DNA of 64,000 bases from Deferrisoma camini S3R1 (GCF_000526155.1 NZ_JAFN01000001.1:3474264-3538263); one strand, 5' to 3'; positions 8,294-17,838 are shown, counted from the first letter of the stretch. The notes: generated by a model not told the origin, from the sequence alone. Translations and numbers: made by a program.

Positions 8294-10246
8294 ATGAGCC
8301 GCCCCGCACCCGCCCCCGAGAACCCTTTGGACAAGCTGATCCCCCTGACCTCGGCCCTGGCCTCGGCCCGGTCGGGCGAGGAGGTGGCCCGTCGGGCCGT
8401 GGAGGTGCTTGGGGCCGCGGGGTTCGGGATGGCGTGCGTGTACCGCATGGGGCCGGGCACCACCCTTGCCGAGCCGGTGGCCTGGCCCGAGGGCGTGCCC
8501 CCACCTCCGGCCCTGGACCTGCGCGCCGGTGGGCCGGAGGCCGAGGCGGTGATGGCCCGCCGAACGGTCCGGGAGCGGCGGGCCGACGGGGTGTGGCGCC
8601 TCCACGTGCCGGCCCAGAGCCACGACCGGGCCGTGGGCCTGGTGTCGGCGGACGCGGCCGACCCGGATGGTTTGGAGCCTGCGGCGCGGATCGCGGCCGA
8701 CTGCGTGGCCCTGGCCTTCGAGAACGAGCTCCTTCACGACGCCAACGAGGCCCGGGTGCGTCAGCTCCTGGCCCTGCAGAGGGTGGGCCGGGAGATGTCG
8801 TCCACCCTGGACCTGGACCGGCTGCTGCGCATGGTGGTGGACGAGGCGGTGGGCCTCACCGCTGCCGACGCAGGGGCGGTGTACCTCCGGGACCCCGGAG
8901 GGGACCGTCTCCTCTTGGCCGCCTGGGCGGGCCGGCGGCCGGCTCGCGACGAGGTGGAGGTGGGGTACGGCATCCCGGGGTGGGTGGCCCGCCAGGGCCG
9001 GCCCCTGCGGGTGGCCGACCGGGGCCGGGCCGACGCACCCTATGCCGAGCGCCGCAACCACCTGGCCGTGCCGCTGCTGAGCGAGGGCGAGACCCTGGGC
9101 GTGCTGGCCCTCGAATCCCGGGGGACCGCCCCGTTCACCAGCACCCACGAGGAGATCCTGGCGATCTTCGCGGCCCAGGCGGCCAAGGCCATCGAGGCCA
9201 CCCAGTTCTTCCGCCAGATCCGGGAGGAGCGGGACCTCCGGGACGCGATCCTGTCGGTCACCCCCAACGGGGTGGTAGCCCTGGACCCCCAGCGCCGGGT
9301 GGTGCTCATGAACCCGGCAGCCCGGCGGCTTCTGGACGTGCGCGAGACCCCCGAGGGAAACCCCATGGAGCGGTACCTGGGGCGGCCCGAGTTCCTGGAG
9401 GCCTTGCGCCGGGTCATGGCCGGCGACTCGCCCCTGGAGCAGATCCAGATCGACCTGGGCAGCGGGCCGGCCCTGCGCAACCTGCTGGTGAGCCTGGTGC
9501 CCATGGGCGAGGGATCGCCCCGGGGGGCCACGGTGATCGTCCAGGACTTCACCGAGCGCCGCCGGCTGGACGAGCGGGTGCAGCGAATGGCCCGGCTGGC
9601 GTCCATCGGGCAGCTGGCCGCGGGCATCGCCCACGAGATCCGCAACCCCCTGACCGGCATGGCCATCAGCCTGGACGTGCTCGCAGAGGAAGGGGGCCTG
9701 TCCGAGGGGGGGCGAAGCCTGGTGGCCGACATGCACGCCGAGATCGACCGGCTCGAGGCCCTGATCCGGGGGCTCTTGGACTTCGCCCGGCCCCAGCCGG
9801 TGGAGGCCCGGCCCATGCGGATGGCCAAGGCCCTGGAGTGGCACCGCACCTTCGAGAAGCAGTGCGGCCGGAAGGGCGTGGCCTTCTGCCTGGACCTCGG
9901 CCCCAACCCCAAGATCGAGGGGGACCCGGAGAAGCTCAAGCAGCTCTTCCTGAACCTGGCGATCAACGCCCTGGAGGTCACGCCCGAGGGCGGCGAGATC
10001 CGGGTTCGGGTGTCCTCGGCCGAGGACGGGTGGGTGCGGATCGTCGTGGAGGACACGGGTCCGGGGATGGACCCCGAGACCCTGGCCCACGCGTTCGACC
10101 CGTTCTTCACCACGAAGAACGAGGGCACGGGGCTGGGGCTGTCGATCGCCCACAGCATCGTGGAGCAGCACGGCGGCCGGATCGACGTGGAGTCGGAGCC
10201 CGGCCGGGGCACCCGGTTCACGGTGGAGCTCCCGGCCCATGGGTAA
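8294..10246 (+). CDS. Sensor histidine kinase (GAF-GAF-PAS, NtrB-like)
   Basis: 650 residues with no membrane segment, so cytoplasmic. Two GAF-like domains (about 15-155 and 165-305) are followed by a PAS domain (about 315-425) and a kinase core. His447 in GIAHEIRNPLTG is the phospho-acceptor; ATP-lid motifs are VEDTGPGMD and GTGLGLSIAHSIVEQHGG. It lies 66 bases after the hdrA operon, and its partner regulator follows at 10380. A TAGAGT box near 8250 could be a -10 element but has no good -35. The signal is unknown; control of the upstream Etf/Hdr genes is a guess from position. Confidence 0.9.
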   Translation: MSRPAPAPENPLDKLIPLTSALASARSGEEVARRAVEVLGAAGFGMACVYRMGPGTTLAEPVAWPEGVPPPPALDLRAGGPEAEAVMARRTVRERRADGVWRLHVPAQSHDRAVGLVSADAADPDGLEPAARIAADCVALAFENELLHDANEARVRQLLALQRVGREMSSTLDLDRLLRMVVDEAVGLTAADAGAVYLRDPGGDRLLLAAWAGRRPARDEVEVGYGIPGWVARQGRPLRVADRGRADAPYAERRNHLAVPLLSEGETLGVLALESRGTAPFTSTHEEILAIFAAQAAKAIEATQFFRQIREERDLRDAILSVTPNGVVALDPQRRVVLMNPAARRLLDVRETPEGNPMERYLGRPEFLEALRRVMAGDSPLEQIQIDLGSGPALRNLLVSLVPMGEGSPRGATVIVQDFTERRRLDERVQRMARLASIGQLAAGIAHEIRNPLTGMAISLDVLAEEGGLSEGGRSLVADMHAEIDRLEALIRGLLDFARPQPVEARPMRMAKALEWHRTFEKQCGRKGVAFCLDLGPNPKIEGDPEKLKQLFLNLAINALEVTPEGGEIRVRVSSAEDGWVRIVVEDTGPGMDPETLAHAFDPFFTTKNEGTGLGLSIAHSIVEQHGGRIDVESEPGRGTRFTVELPAHG

Positions 10247-10315
10247 ACGGCTGGGCGGTTAGATGGAGGCAGATCCGGTGTGTGCTCAGTGAAACGGCGA
10301 GGGCCGGGAGGCGTT

Positions 10316-10366
10316 CCAGCCTCCTAGCCTCCCAGCTTTCTAGCCTATTGGCCTTCCAGCCTATCC
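10316..10366 (+). repeat. Degenerate 8-base tandem tract in the response-regulator leader
   Basis: Octamers AGCCTCCT, AGCCTCCC, AGCTTTCT, AGCCTATT, GGCCTTCC, AGCCTATC. It sits between the kinase and regulator genes and ends at CACGGAGCGTTCCATG, the same final leader as at 714. The CCTCC units are complementary to a Shine-Dalgarno core. Confidence 0.8.
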
Positions 10367-10379
10367 CACGGAGCGTTCC

Positions 10380-11768
10380 ATGGCCGATCGGATCCTGATC
10401 GTGGACGACGAAGCCCTCATCCGCAAATCCCTGGGCCAGATGCTCGGCCACAAGGGGTATGACGTGGTCACCGCGGCCAGCGCGGCCGAGGCCCGCAAAG
10501 TGTTCACGGCCGGGGAGTTCGCCCTGGCCCTGCTGGACCTGCGGCTTCCCGACGCCTCGGGCATCGACCTGCTTCGGGAGTTCAAGGCGGCCCAGCCCGA
10601 CCTGCTGGTGATCATGATGACCGCCTACGGCAGCGTGGAGACCGCGGTCGAGGCGATGCGGCTCGGGGCCTACGACTACGTGAACAAGCCGTTCAAGTCC
10701 CGGGAGATCGAGGTGATCGTCCGCCTGGCCCTGGAGGCCCGGCACCTGAAGCGCGAGGTCAAGGAGCTGCGGGAGGAGGCCCTGGGGGCCACGGACCTGG
10801 GGAACATCGTGGCCCGGGACCCGGCCATGCTCAAGGTCCTGGACATGGTGCGCAAGGTGGCCCAGAACCCCGACGTCACGGTGCTGATCCAGGGGGAGAG
10901 CGGTACCGGCAAGGAGATGATCGCCCGGGCCGTGCACGCCGAGAGCCCCCGGGCCGACAAGCCGTTCGTGGGCATCAACTGCGCGGCCATCCCCGGCAAC
11001 CTGCTGGAGAGCGAGCTGTTCGGGTACGAGAAGGGGGCGTTCACCGACGCCAAGGCCCGGAAGATCGGCCTGATCGAGCGGGCCCAGGGCGGCACCCTGT
11101 TCCTGGACGAGATCGGGGACATGGACGTGGGGCTCCAGGCCAAGCTGCTGCGCGTGCTCGAAGAGCGCAAGATCCGGCGGGTGGGGGGGCTCGACGAGCT
11201 GGCGGTGGACGTGCGGATCCTGGCAGCCACCAACCAGGACCTGGACGAGAAGCGAAAGACCGGCCGGTTCCGCGAGGACCTGTACTACCGGCTGAAGATC
11301 ATCCACATCGACATCCCGCCCCTGCGGGAGCGCAAGGCCGACATCCTGCCCCTGGCCCAGCACTTCATCCAGGACGCCAACCGCAGGTTCCACAAGAACG
11401 TGCAGGGGTTCTCGCCCGAGGCCGAGGACTTCCTCCTGGGCTACCGGTGGCCCGGCAACGTGCGGGAGCTCAAGAACACCATCGAGCGGATCCTGATCCT
11501 GGAGGAGACCGACTGGATCCGGCCCGAGCACCTGCCGCCCGAGATCCTCCGGGGCCGCCCGGCGGAGGAGGGGGGGGTGTGGATCCCCCAGGAGGTGGAG
11601 ATCCTGCGGGGGGTGTCGTTCGACCGGGTCATGGACGAGGTGGCCCGATACCTGATCGGCGAGGCCCTGCGGCTGGCAGGGGGGAACAAGGCCCAGGCGG
11701 CCCGGCTGCTCGACATGGACCGGGGCACCCTGCGCTACCAGATCAAGCGGCTGGGGATCGGGGCATGA
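10380..11768 (+). CDS. Sigma-54-dependent response regulator (NtrC family)
   Basis: 462 residues. Receiver domain with phospho-acceptor Asp53 (LLDLRLPDASG), AAA+ domain with Walker A GESGTGKE and the sigma-54 contact loop, and a C-terminal Fis-type helix-turn-helix (NKAQAARLLDMDRGTLRYQI). The contact loop reads GAFTDA where the common form is GAFTGA; the variant occurs in some active family members. It should activate sigma-54 promoters on phosphorylation by the kinase at 8294. No obvious GG-N10-GC promoter was found nearby, so the target is unknown. It overlaps the next start by four bases. Confidence 0.94.
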   Translation: MADRILIVDDEALIRKSLGQMLGHKGYDVVTAASAAEARKVFTAGEFALALLDLRLPDASGIDLLREFKAAQPDLLVIMMTAYGSVETAVEAMRLGAYDYVNKPFKSREIEVIVRLALEARHLKREVKELREEALGATDLGNIVARDPAMLKVLDMVRKVAQNPDVTVLIQGESGTGKEMIARAVHAESPRADKPFVGINCAAIPGNLLESELFGYEKGAFTDAKARKIGLIERAQGGTLFLDEIGDMDVGLQAKLLRVLEERKIRRVGGLDELAVDVRILAATNQDLDEKRKTGRFREDLYYRLKIIHIDIPPLRERKADILPLAQHFIQDANRRFHKNVQGFSPEAEDFLLGYRWPGNVRELKNTIERILILEETDWIRPEHLPPEILRGRPAEEGGVWIPQEVEILRGVSFDRVMDEVARYLIGEALRLAGGNKAQAARLLDMDRGTLRYQIKRLGIGA

Positions 11769-12550
11769 TCCGCCCGCCGGTCGAGGCCCTGGGCGACCCC
11801 GGCCGGGTGGTGGCCACGGTGCTCGGGTGCCGGCCCGACGAGGTGGCTCCCCGGGTGGTGGTGACCCCGTTCGTTCCGCTCTCGTCGTTTCGCCGCCACG
11901 TCGAGGACGTGACGGCCGACCTGAACCCCCGGTTCTTCTTCCAAGGGTTCACCGCCGTGTTCCAGGGGGAGCCCGTGACCGTGGTGCACACGGGCGTGGG
12001 CCCGAGCCGGATCGGCGACTGCCTGGCGGCCCTGGCCCTCACCCCCGCCCGAAAGGCGCTGTTCGTGGGCGCGGTGGGGGGGCTAGCCGACCCCCTGGAG
12101 CTGGGAGACTGGTTTCTTCCCGAGGCGGTGGCCGACGGCGAGGGGTACACCCGATACGTGCGCGAGGGGTTCCGCAGGGTGGTGGACGGGGCGCACCCGT
12201 TCGCGGTGAGGGTGCCCGACGACCTGCGCCGGTTCCTCAAGGAGAGGGACGAGCGGGTGCACACCGGCCGGGTGTTCACCGTGGGGCCGGTGTCGTTCGA
12301 GTCGGAGGAGAACCTGCGGTTTCTGAAGGCCCGGGGGTACGACGCCCTGGAGATGGAGCTGTCGGCCTTCTACGCCGCGTGCCAGGCCCTGGGCCTGGAC
12401 GGCGCCGCCCTCACCTACGTGAGCGACCTGCCCCTGCGCAGCCCCCTGTGGACCGAGAAGACCCCGGCCGAGACCGAGGCCCTGCGCACGGCCTGGCGCG
12501 CGGCGCCCCGCCTGGCCCTGGAATGGATCTGCTCGTCTGTCGGCGGTTGA
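11765..12550 (+). CDS. Nucleoside phosphorylase-like protein
   Basis: 261 residues, ATG 11765 overlapping the regulator stop. Family marks of the PNP/UDP phosphorylase and MTA/SAH nucleosidase fold are GVGPSRIGDCLAAL, FVGAVGGLADP (phosphate/ribose region) and ALEMELSAFYAAC, whose Glu binds ribose hydroxyls. It should cleave a purine-type nucleoside or related compound. The substrate cannot be read off. Coupling to a two-component regulator is unusual and may be fortuitous. Confidence 0.82.
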   Translation: MIRPPVEALGDPGRVVATVLGCRPDEVAPRVVVTPFVPLSSFRRHVEDVTADLNPRFFFQGFTAVFQGEPVTVVHTGVGPSRIGDCLAALALTPARKALFVGAVGGLADPLELGDWFLPEAVADGEGYTRYVREGFRRVVDGAHPFAVRVPDDLRRFLKERDERVHTGRVFTVGPVSFESEENLRFLKARGYDALEMELSAFYAACQALGLDGAALTYVSDLPLRSPLWTEKTPAETEALRTAWRAAPRLALEWICSSVGG

Positions 12551-12579
12551 TCCGGTGGCCCACGGCCCAAAACCCGCGG

Positions 12580-15384
12580 TCAACCCGCGAGCCGTTGCTC
12601 GATCGCCTTCTTGTAGAACAGGTAGTGCCCCGTGGCGGCCACCTCGCCGCAGTGCTCCCTCCGGAACCCCTCGTCCAGGAACAGGCGGGTGATGAACACC
12701 TCGTACTCCAGGCCCGAGAGCCGGGCCTCGAGGATCCGGCGCCGCACCTCGGCCAGGGGGTTGGCGTAGCGGGTGCTGTCGATGACCTGCATCCCCCAGG
12801 TGATGCGGTAACCGGGGGGGGAGTCGGCCGCCGGGGAGGCGACCCGCTCGATCACCAGGCCCACGGGGTGGAGCCCCAGGCTGCGAACCCTGCTCAGGTG
12901 GTCCTGGGTGGCGGTGAAGGCCCGACAGGTGCCCTCGAACAACACGGTGTGGATGCGCAGCACGTCCATGAGATCCTTCCCGGCCACCACGCTGCGGGGC
13001 TGGGCCGCCACGTCCGGGAACACGTTCTCCAGGAAGTGGAGAAGCCGGGCCAATACGTAGGGCTGGGGGTCTGCCGGTCCGGTCCAGTGGCTCAGGTTGC
13101 CCACCTCGTCCACCACGAACACCCAGTCCCGGTCTCCGTCCCGGAGGACGAACAGGTCCAGCAGCCCCGGTTGGGACTCCTCCACCAACGTGGCCAACAG
13201 CGCCAGGTCGCCGGCCTGGCGCTCCACCCGGGTCTCCACCCGCTGGTAGGGGCCCACCGCCCCGAGGAGCCGGAGCAGGTCCTCCCGGTCGAACGCCATC
13301 CGGTGGGTGCATCGGTCCGGGGCGGTCTGGTCGAGCACCGAGATCCCTCCCTCCACGCCGCACACGTACCGGCGCCGGGTCCCCTTCGGGAGATCGGGGC
13401 CGATCCACTCGACGATCTCGGGCAGCCGCCGGTCCAGGGGCAGAGCGATGCGGTGGCTGCCCAGTTTGGGGGACGGGGCGTGCACCCACAGCCGGCCCCG
13501 GGGAGGGGGCTGGGTCAGGAACGGCAGCAGGGTGTCCTCCACCAGCCGGGCGTAGGCCCCGGGCCCGGTCCACGACCGGTAGAACACCTCGCCCCAGCTC
13601 GTGGCCCATACCACGGCGAATCCGCCCCCCAGCCCCGGCTGCCCGAGCACGGCCAGGTGCTCCGTGCGCGGCGGACGCAGAAGGGTGGGGGCGTCGGGGC
13701 TGTGGCCCCGGACCTGGCCGAGCATCCGCGAGAGGACCCGGGCGATCGGCTCGAGGTCGGCGCCGGACACCCGGCGATCGGTGTCCCAACACCCCAGCTG
13801 GCTGCGGGGGCCGAGGATGCCGTTGTGGGCGGCCCATACCAGCGGCTCGAGCGGATCCTCGGCCTCCCGGAGCAGGTCGTTGGCCTTGTGCTCCACGTTC
13901 GAGGGGCTCACGTGCCCCCGGTAGAGGCGCCAGGGTGCATCGCCGCCGGGCAGGGTCTCCCGGTACAGGGTCAGGTGCGGCTCGCCCACCCCCGGCGTGA
14001 CGAACCGGAGGGTCTCGACCTTGTGGGGGGCCTTGCGGTAGCGGATCTGAAGCTTCCTGCCCAGCACGGTCAGGTCCCGGGCCGTGATCCGCTGGGTCTC
14101 TCCGGCGTGGTCCAGCCGGGCGCGGATGCGCTGGTAGGTGCGCAGAAAGTACCGGTCGAGCTCCTCGGCGAGCTCGCGGACCCGCTCGAACTTCCAGCGC
14201 CGGAACTCGTTCAGGTGCCGGATCCGGCGGGGACCCCACCCCCACTCCCGGGTGTACCGGGCCATCACCCCCAGGTCGCCGGAGTCCTCGAGACAGGCCT
14301 CGATCCGGTCGGGGTCGACGTGGACCCCTGTCTTCAGATAGAAGCACCGGGCCAGCAGATCCTCGGTGGCCGGGTCCCCCCGGCTGCGGTAGTGTTCCAC
14401 CACGGCATCGAACAGCACGCAGTACGGGTCGGGGGTCTCCCCGGCGTGGACGCGGCGCTTCACCTCCTCGCACAGGGGGGGTGGGGGCTCGTTGGAGCAC
14501 AGGGTCTTCTCCAGGAGCCCCAGCTTGAGGGCCGACTTGAAGGGCGCCTTCTCCCCCTTCGCGATCTGCCACACCGCGGCGCCGAACAGCTCCCCCACCG
14601 GCACCGTGGCCACAGGGCCCAGGTCCACGTAGCTGTCGGTCACCAGGGTGGGGTCCGCGAGGAGCCGCTCCAGGTGCTCCGCATAGGCGGGGGGCGGGAG
14701 GCCCTGGGGGAGCACCCACCACACGGGAAGCTTTCCGCCCAGCAGGATGTGGGTGCGGTAGAACTCCTCCTTGAGGAGGGCGCCCATGGCGGAGCCGCAG
14801 CCCTCCAGGTCGGTTTGGCCGAAGTCGTTCACCCGGATGTCGGCCGTGGACTGGAGGAAGAGGTGAAACTCCACGTCTGCGTGACGGTTCAGCCACTGCT
14901 CCACGGCCCGTACCTTGGCGCCGTACGCATCCACCGCGGCGTCGGAGAGGTGGGGGCTGTGGCAGACCCACACGTCCAGGTCCGATTCGCCCGTGAATCC
15001 GATCGAGCCGGCGCTTCCCATCACGGCCACCAGGTCCACCGCGGGGCGGTAGAACGCGGAACGCTTGATCCGGGCCTCGGGGAACAGCCGGCGGGCCAGC
15101 CGGATCGCGTCGTTGGAGGGGGCGTAGTCGGCGATGCCCACCGGACAGGCCGGGTCGTCGACAAAGCCCGGCAGCCCGGGCCGGTTCACGTGGAGGAGCA
15201 GGGGGAGCAGTTGGAGGGCTTCCTGGGTCTTTCGGCCCGCCTGGGCGCGCAGGCGCATGAGCCGACGGCGCAGGTGGGCCCGGGCCCGCTCCTCGCGGAA
15301 CGCGGCCTTCTGGGCCAGGGGCGTGGGGGTGTAAGCCCGGGCCCGGCTTTCGCGTCTAAATAGTTGGTCGAGCAGTCTCGCCAC
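12580..15384 (-). CDS. cyaA: Class I adenylate cyclase
   Basis: 934 residues. The N-terminal catalytic part has LLLHVNRPGLPGFV (62-75) and the nucleotidyltransferase signature MGSAGSIGFTGESDLDVWVC (122-141) with candidate metal-binding Asp135 and Asp137, followed by GKLPVWW. It would convert ATP to cAMP. The length is close to enterobacterial CyaA (about 850) with a long, poorly conserved C-terminal regulatory half. The start is GTG 15384, with GGAG upstream. It stands alone on its strand, converging with the phosphorylase and divergent from the secreted-protein pair. No Crp-type regulator gene is in the window. Class I cyclase is best known from gammaproteobacteria, so its origin here deserves a tree. 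Confidence 0.9.
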   Translation of the reverse strand: MARLLDQLFRRESRARAYTPTPLAQKAAFREERARAHLRRRLMRLRAQAGRKTQEALQLLPLLLHVNRPGLPGFVDDPACPVGIADYAPSNDAIRLARRLFPEARIKRSAFYRPAVDLVAVMGSAGSIGFTGESDLDVWVCHSPHLSDAAVDAYGAKVRAVEQWLNRHADVEFHLFLQSTADIRVNDFGQTDLEGCGSAMGALLKEEFYRTHILLGGKLPVWWVLPQGLPPPAYAEHLERLLADPTLVTDSYVDLGPVATVPVGELFGAAVWQIAKGEKAPFKSALKLGLLEKTLCSNEPPPPLCEEVKRRVHAGETPDPYCVLFDAVVEHYRSRGDPATEDLLARCFYLKTGVHVDPDRIEACLEDSGDLGVMARYTREWGWGPRRIRHLNEFRRWKFERVRELAEELDRYFLRTYQRIRARLDHAGETQRITARDLTVLGRKLQIRYRKAPHKVETLRFVTPGVGEPHLTLYRETLPGGDAPWRLYRGHVSPSNVEHKANDLLREAEDPLEPLVWAAHNGILGPRSQLGCWDTDRRVSGADLEPIARVLSRMLGQVRGHSPDAPTLLRPPRTEHLAVLGQPGLGGGFAVVWATSWGEVFYRSWTGPGAYARLVEDTLLPFLTQPPPRGRLWVHAPSPKLGSHRIALPLDRRLPEIVEWIGPDLPKGTRRRYVCGVEGGISVLDQTAPDRCTHRMAFDREDLLRLLGAVGPYQRVETRVERQAGDLALLATLVEESQPGLLDLFVLRDGDRDWVFVVDEVGNLSHWTGPADPQPYVLARLLHFLENVFPDVAAQPRSVVAGKDLMDVLRIHTVLFEGTCRAFTATQDHLSRVRSLGLHPVGLVIERVASPAADSPPGYRITWGMQVIDSTRYANPLAEVRRRILEARLSGLEYEVFITRLFLDEGFRREHCGEVAATGHYLFYKKAIEQRLAG

Positions 15385-15465
15385 GGTGCGTCTCCGCCGG
15401 TCGCTGCATCTAACCCTGATCGGCCCGGCCGCCGAAAAGAATGAGGGGACGAAAGGAGAGGAACC

Positions 15466-15798
15466 ATGCGGATCCGGGGGCTTCTGCTGGCGGTGGTGGG
15501 ACTGTGGGCGTGCGGTGCCATGGCCATGGGCCGGGCGCCGGCCCCGCCCGAGGGGGCGACGTCGCTGGACCTGATCGCCCGGGCCGTGAGCGCGGGGGAG
15601 ATCGACCCGGACACGGCAACCCTATACCGGGTGTTCGCCGTGGTGGGGGACGAGCGGCTGCCCCAGCGGTTCCGGGGCGACGTTCCCATCCGCGACGGGA
15701 CCCCCGTGCTGCGGGAGGCCCGCAGCCGGTTTCCTCGGCTTCGGCCCGACGTGCAGGAAGCCCTGCGCCCCTACCTGTTTCCGAAGGAGAAACGATGA
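15466..15798 (+). CDS. Small secreted protein resembling the prodomain of the next gene
   Basis: 110 residues with a signal peptide (MRIRGLLLAVVGLWACGAMA). AAAGGAGAGG precedes ATG 15466, and the stop overlaps the next start (ATGA). The mature part aligns by eye with residues about 30-125 of the metalloprotease encoded next: ATLYRVFAVVGDERLP against AELYRLYAVRAPERLP, then DGTPVLREARSRFPRL against CGTPILRRVRAALGRM. It therefore looks like a free-standing copy of that N-terminal domain. No database family is recognised. A chaperone, propeptide or inhibitor role is a guess. Confidence 0.7.
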   Translation: MRIRGLLLAVVGLWACGAMAMGRAPAPPEGATSLDLIARAVSAGEIDPDTATLYRVFAVVGDERLPQRFRGDVPIRDGTPVLREARSRFPRLRPDVQEALRPYLFPKEKR

Positions 15799-17828
15799 GC
15801 GTGCCATGGTGGCGGCTGGGGGCCGTTGCGGCCCTGCTCCTGACCCTCGGGCCGCCGGCCTGGGCCGGTCCGGCGCCGGCGGCGGATTTCGAGGCCCGGC
15901 TCCGGGGCATGGAGGCCCGGGGCGAGATGAGTGAGGGGCGGGCGGAGCTGTACCGGCTGTACGCGGTGCGGGCGCCGGAGCGCCTGCCCGCCGAACTCCG
16001 GATGGAAACGGCCTCGGGCCGAGGGCTGCGGGCCCTTTCGTCCGGGCCGGAGGCCGAGCCGTGGGTGGTCCGGTGCGGCACCCCGATCCTTCGGAGGGTC
16101 CGGGCGGCGCTCGGCCGGATGCCCCCGGAACTGCGGGCCGAGGCCGCGGACCTGCTCGACGACCGGCCCCCGGCCGGCCGGGCCGCGTTCCGGACCGCCG
16201 CCGGCAAAACGGGCACGGCCGTGCTCGCCAACCGCCTGGTCACCGACAACTTCTCCATCGAATGGGGGCCAGATCTCACCAACGAGGACGGCACCACGCC
16301 GCCTGCGGACGATGGCCCGGTGGACGCGGACGACCCCGCCGTCGGGGGCAACGGCATCCCGGACGTGGTGGAGCGCTGGGCGGCCTACTTCGAGGCGGCC
16401 TTTCGGGTCGAGGTGGGCGACATGGGGTACACGCATCCCGTGGTCGAGGGGAACCTGATCCCGGTGTACATCGGGAACTCCGACCCCAGCACCCCCATCG
16501 AAAACATCGGGAGCGGAACCTACGCCTTCACCCAGCCCGACGGGGTGCCCTATATCGTGGTGAACAACGACCTGAGCTTCGTGCCCCCGAACGGGGAGGG
16601 GGCGTCGGCACCGGCGAAGATCCACGGCGCCATGAAGATCACCGCCGCCCACGAGCTGTTCCACGTGTTCCACTTCCTGTACGAGCCCCAGGCCTGGATC
16701 CCCAACGAGGACGACTGGTGGTTCGAGTGCTCCTCCACCTGGATGGAGGATGAGGTGTTCGACGCGGTGAACGACTACTACCAGTATTTCCAACAGAGCG
16801 GAGGCCGGCCGGGGTGGACGTACTACCTGGAGAACGGCCTGCCCGTGCGCTCCAACGACCTGAGCTACGTGACCCGGGCCTACGGGTCCGTGATCTTCGC
16901 CAAGTATCTGTCCGAGCACGTGGGGGGCCGGCCGGCCCTGTTCGACGTGTGGCAGCGCATCCGCCTGGACGGCCTCAGGATCCTGCCGGCGTTGGACGCG
17001 TTCGCCACCTCGAACGGGTTTCAAGGGCTGCCGGACCTGTTCCTGGGGTTCGTGGGGGCCACCGCGGTCATGGACTACGAGGAGGGGGAGAACTATGGGT
17101 CGGTGCAGTGGGCCGACGGGCTTGCATCCCAGAGCTCGTTGTCTGCGGGGCTCCCCGCCTATTTGGGAGCGGTGTACTCGGGTGGAACCGCGGGCGAAGA
17201 CGCGACGCTGACCCTTTCCGGGGTTCCGGACGCAGCGGCCTGGGGCCTGGCGGTTGTGAAGCTGCCCTTCGGGGGGAGCCCGTTGCTGCTCGGCAGCATC
17301 GGGTCGGGAGGAACCTCGGTGCCCTTGGCCGTGGGCGAGCCGAACGTGTCCATCTGGGCGGGGGTGGCCTATCTGGACCCCGACCTGAGTGCTCAAGGAT
17401 GGACCCTGGTGTCTTCGTCCTCACCGTCGGGCGACACGGTTGCCCCTGGGGCGGCCTCCAACCTGAGGGTCACCGAGACCAGCGGCGGATTCGACCTGGC
17501 ATGGGACGCCCCGCAGGATCCGGACGTAGCCGGCTATGTCGTCTCTTGGGGCACGGGCAACCGAACCCTGTACGGGCCGGTGACCACCGTGGCCGTCCGG
17601 GAGCTCCCCGTGGGCGACTACACGGTGTCCGTGGCCGCGTACGACGGCACCGGCAACCTGGGGCCGGAGACGAACGCTCCGGTCTCCGTGACCGAGGCCA
17701 CCGCGCCCACAGCGACCCCGGCGGCCCGGGTGGTCTCGTTCGTGGAGAACGATCCCCCGCCGGGCCCGACCGTCTCCGGCGGTGGCGGGGGCGGAGGGGG
17801 ATGCTTTCTGGAGCTTTTGGGGCTTTGA
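15795..17828 (+). CDS. Secreted zinc metalloprotease-like protein with fibronectin type III-like domain
   Basis: 677 residues with a signal peptide (about 1-24), an N-terminal domain shared with the preceding small protein, and a zinc-binding motif HELFH (His286, Glu287, His290) with acidic WFECSSTWMEDE downstream as possible third ligand. A fibronectin type III-like domain (about 545-630) follows. It ends in eight Gly then CFLELLGL. In many deltaproteobacterial exported proteins a poly-Gly-Cys junction leads into a longer tail beginning CFIATAAYG; here the tail stops after eight residues, so it looks cut short. ATG 15795 overlaps the previous stop. It may be a substrate of the gsp system at 40-48 kb; that is inference. 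Confidence 0.75.
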   Translation: MSVPWWRLGAVAALLLTLGPPAWAGPAPAADFEARLRGMEARGEMSEGRAELYRLYAVRAPERLPAELRMETASGRGLRALSSGPEAEPWVVRCGTPILRRVRAALGRMPPELRAEAADLLDDRPPAGRAAFRTAAGKTGTAVLANRLVTDNFSIEWGPDLTNEDGTTPPADDGPVDADDPAVGGNGIPDVVERWAAYFEAAFRVEVGDMGYTHPVVEGNLIPVYIGNSDPSTPIENIGSGTYAFTQPDGVPYIVVNNDLSFVPPNGEGASAPAKIHGAMKITAAHELFHVFHFLYEPQAWIPNEDDWWFECSSTWMEDEVFDAVNDYYQYFQQSGGRPGWTYYLENGLPVRSNDLSYVTRAYGSVIFAKYLSEHVGGRPALFDVWQRIRLDGLRILPALDAFATSNGFQGLPDLFLGFVGATAVMDYEEGENYGSVQWADGLASQSSLSAGLPAYLGAVYSGGTAGEDATLTLSGVPDAAAWGLAVVKLPFGGSPLLLGSIGSGGTSVPLAVGEPNVSIWAGVAYLDPDLSAQGWTLVSSSSPSGDTVAPGAASNLRVTETSGGFDLAWDAPQDPDVAGYVVSWGTGNRTLYGPVTTVAVRELPVGDYTVSVAAYDGTGNLGPETNAPVSVTEATAPTATPAARVVSFVENDPPPGPTVSGGGGGGGGCFLELLGL

Positions 17829-17838
17829 CCGGGGTTTC

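Noticed and set aside
12083..14971. Open frames of nearly 1000 codons antiparallel or offset to the adenylate cyclase gene
   Set aside because: Very GC-rich DNA leaves long stop-free shadow frames. The cyclase frame has the family motifs; the others are Gly/Pro/Arg-rich with none.
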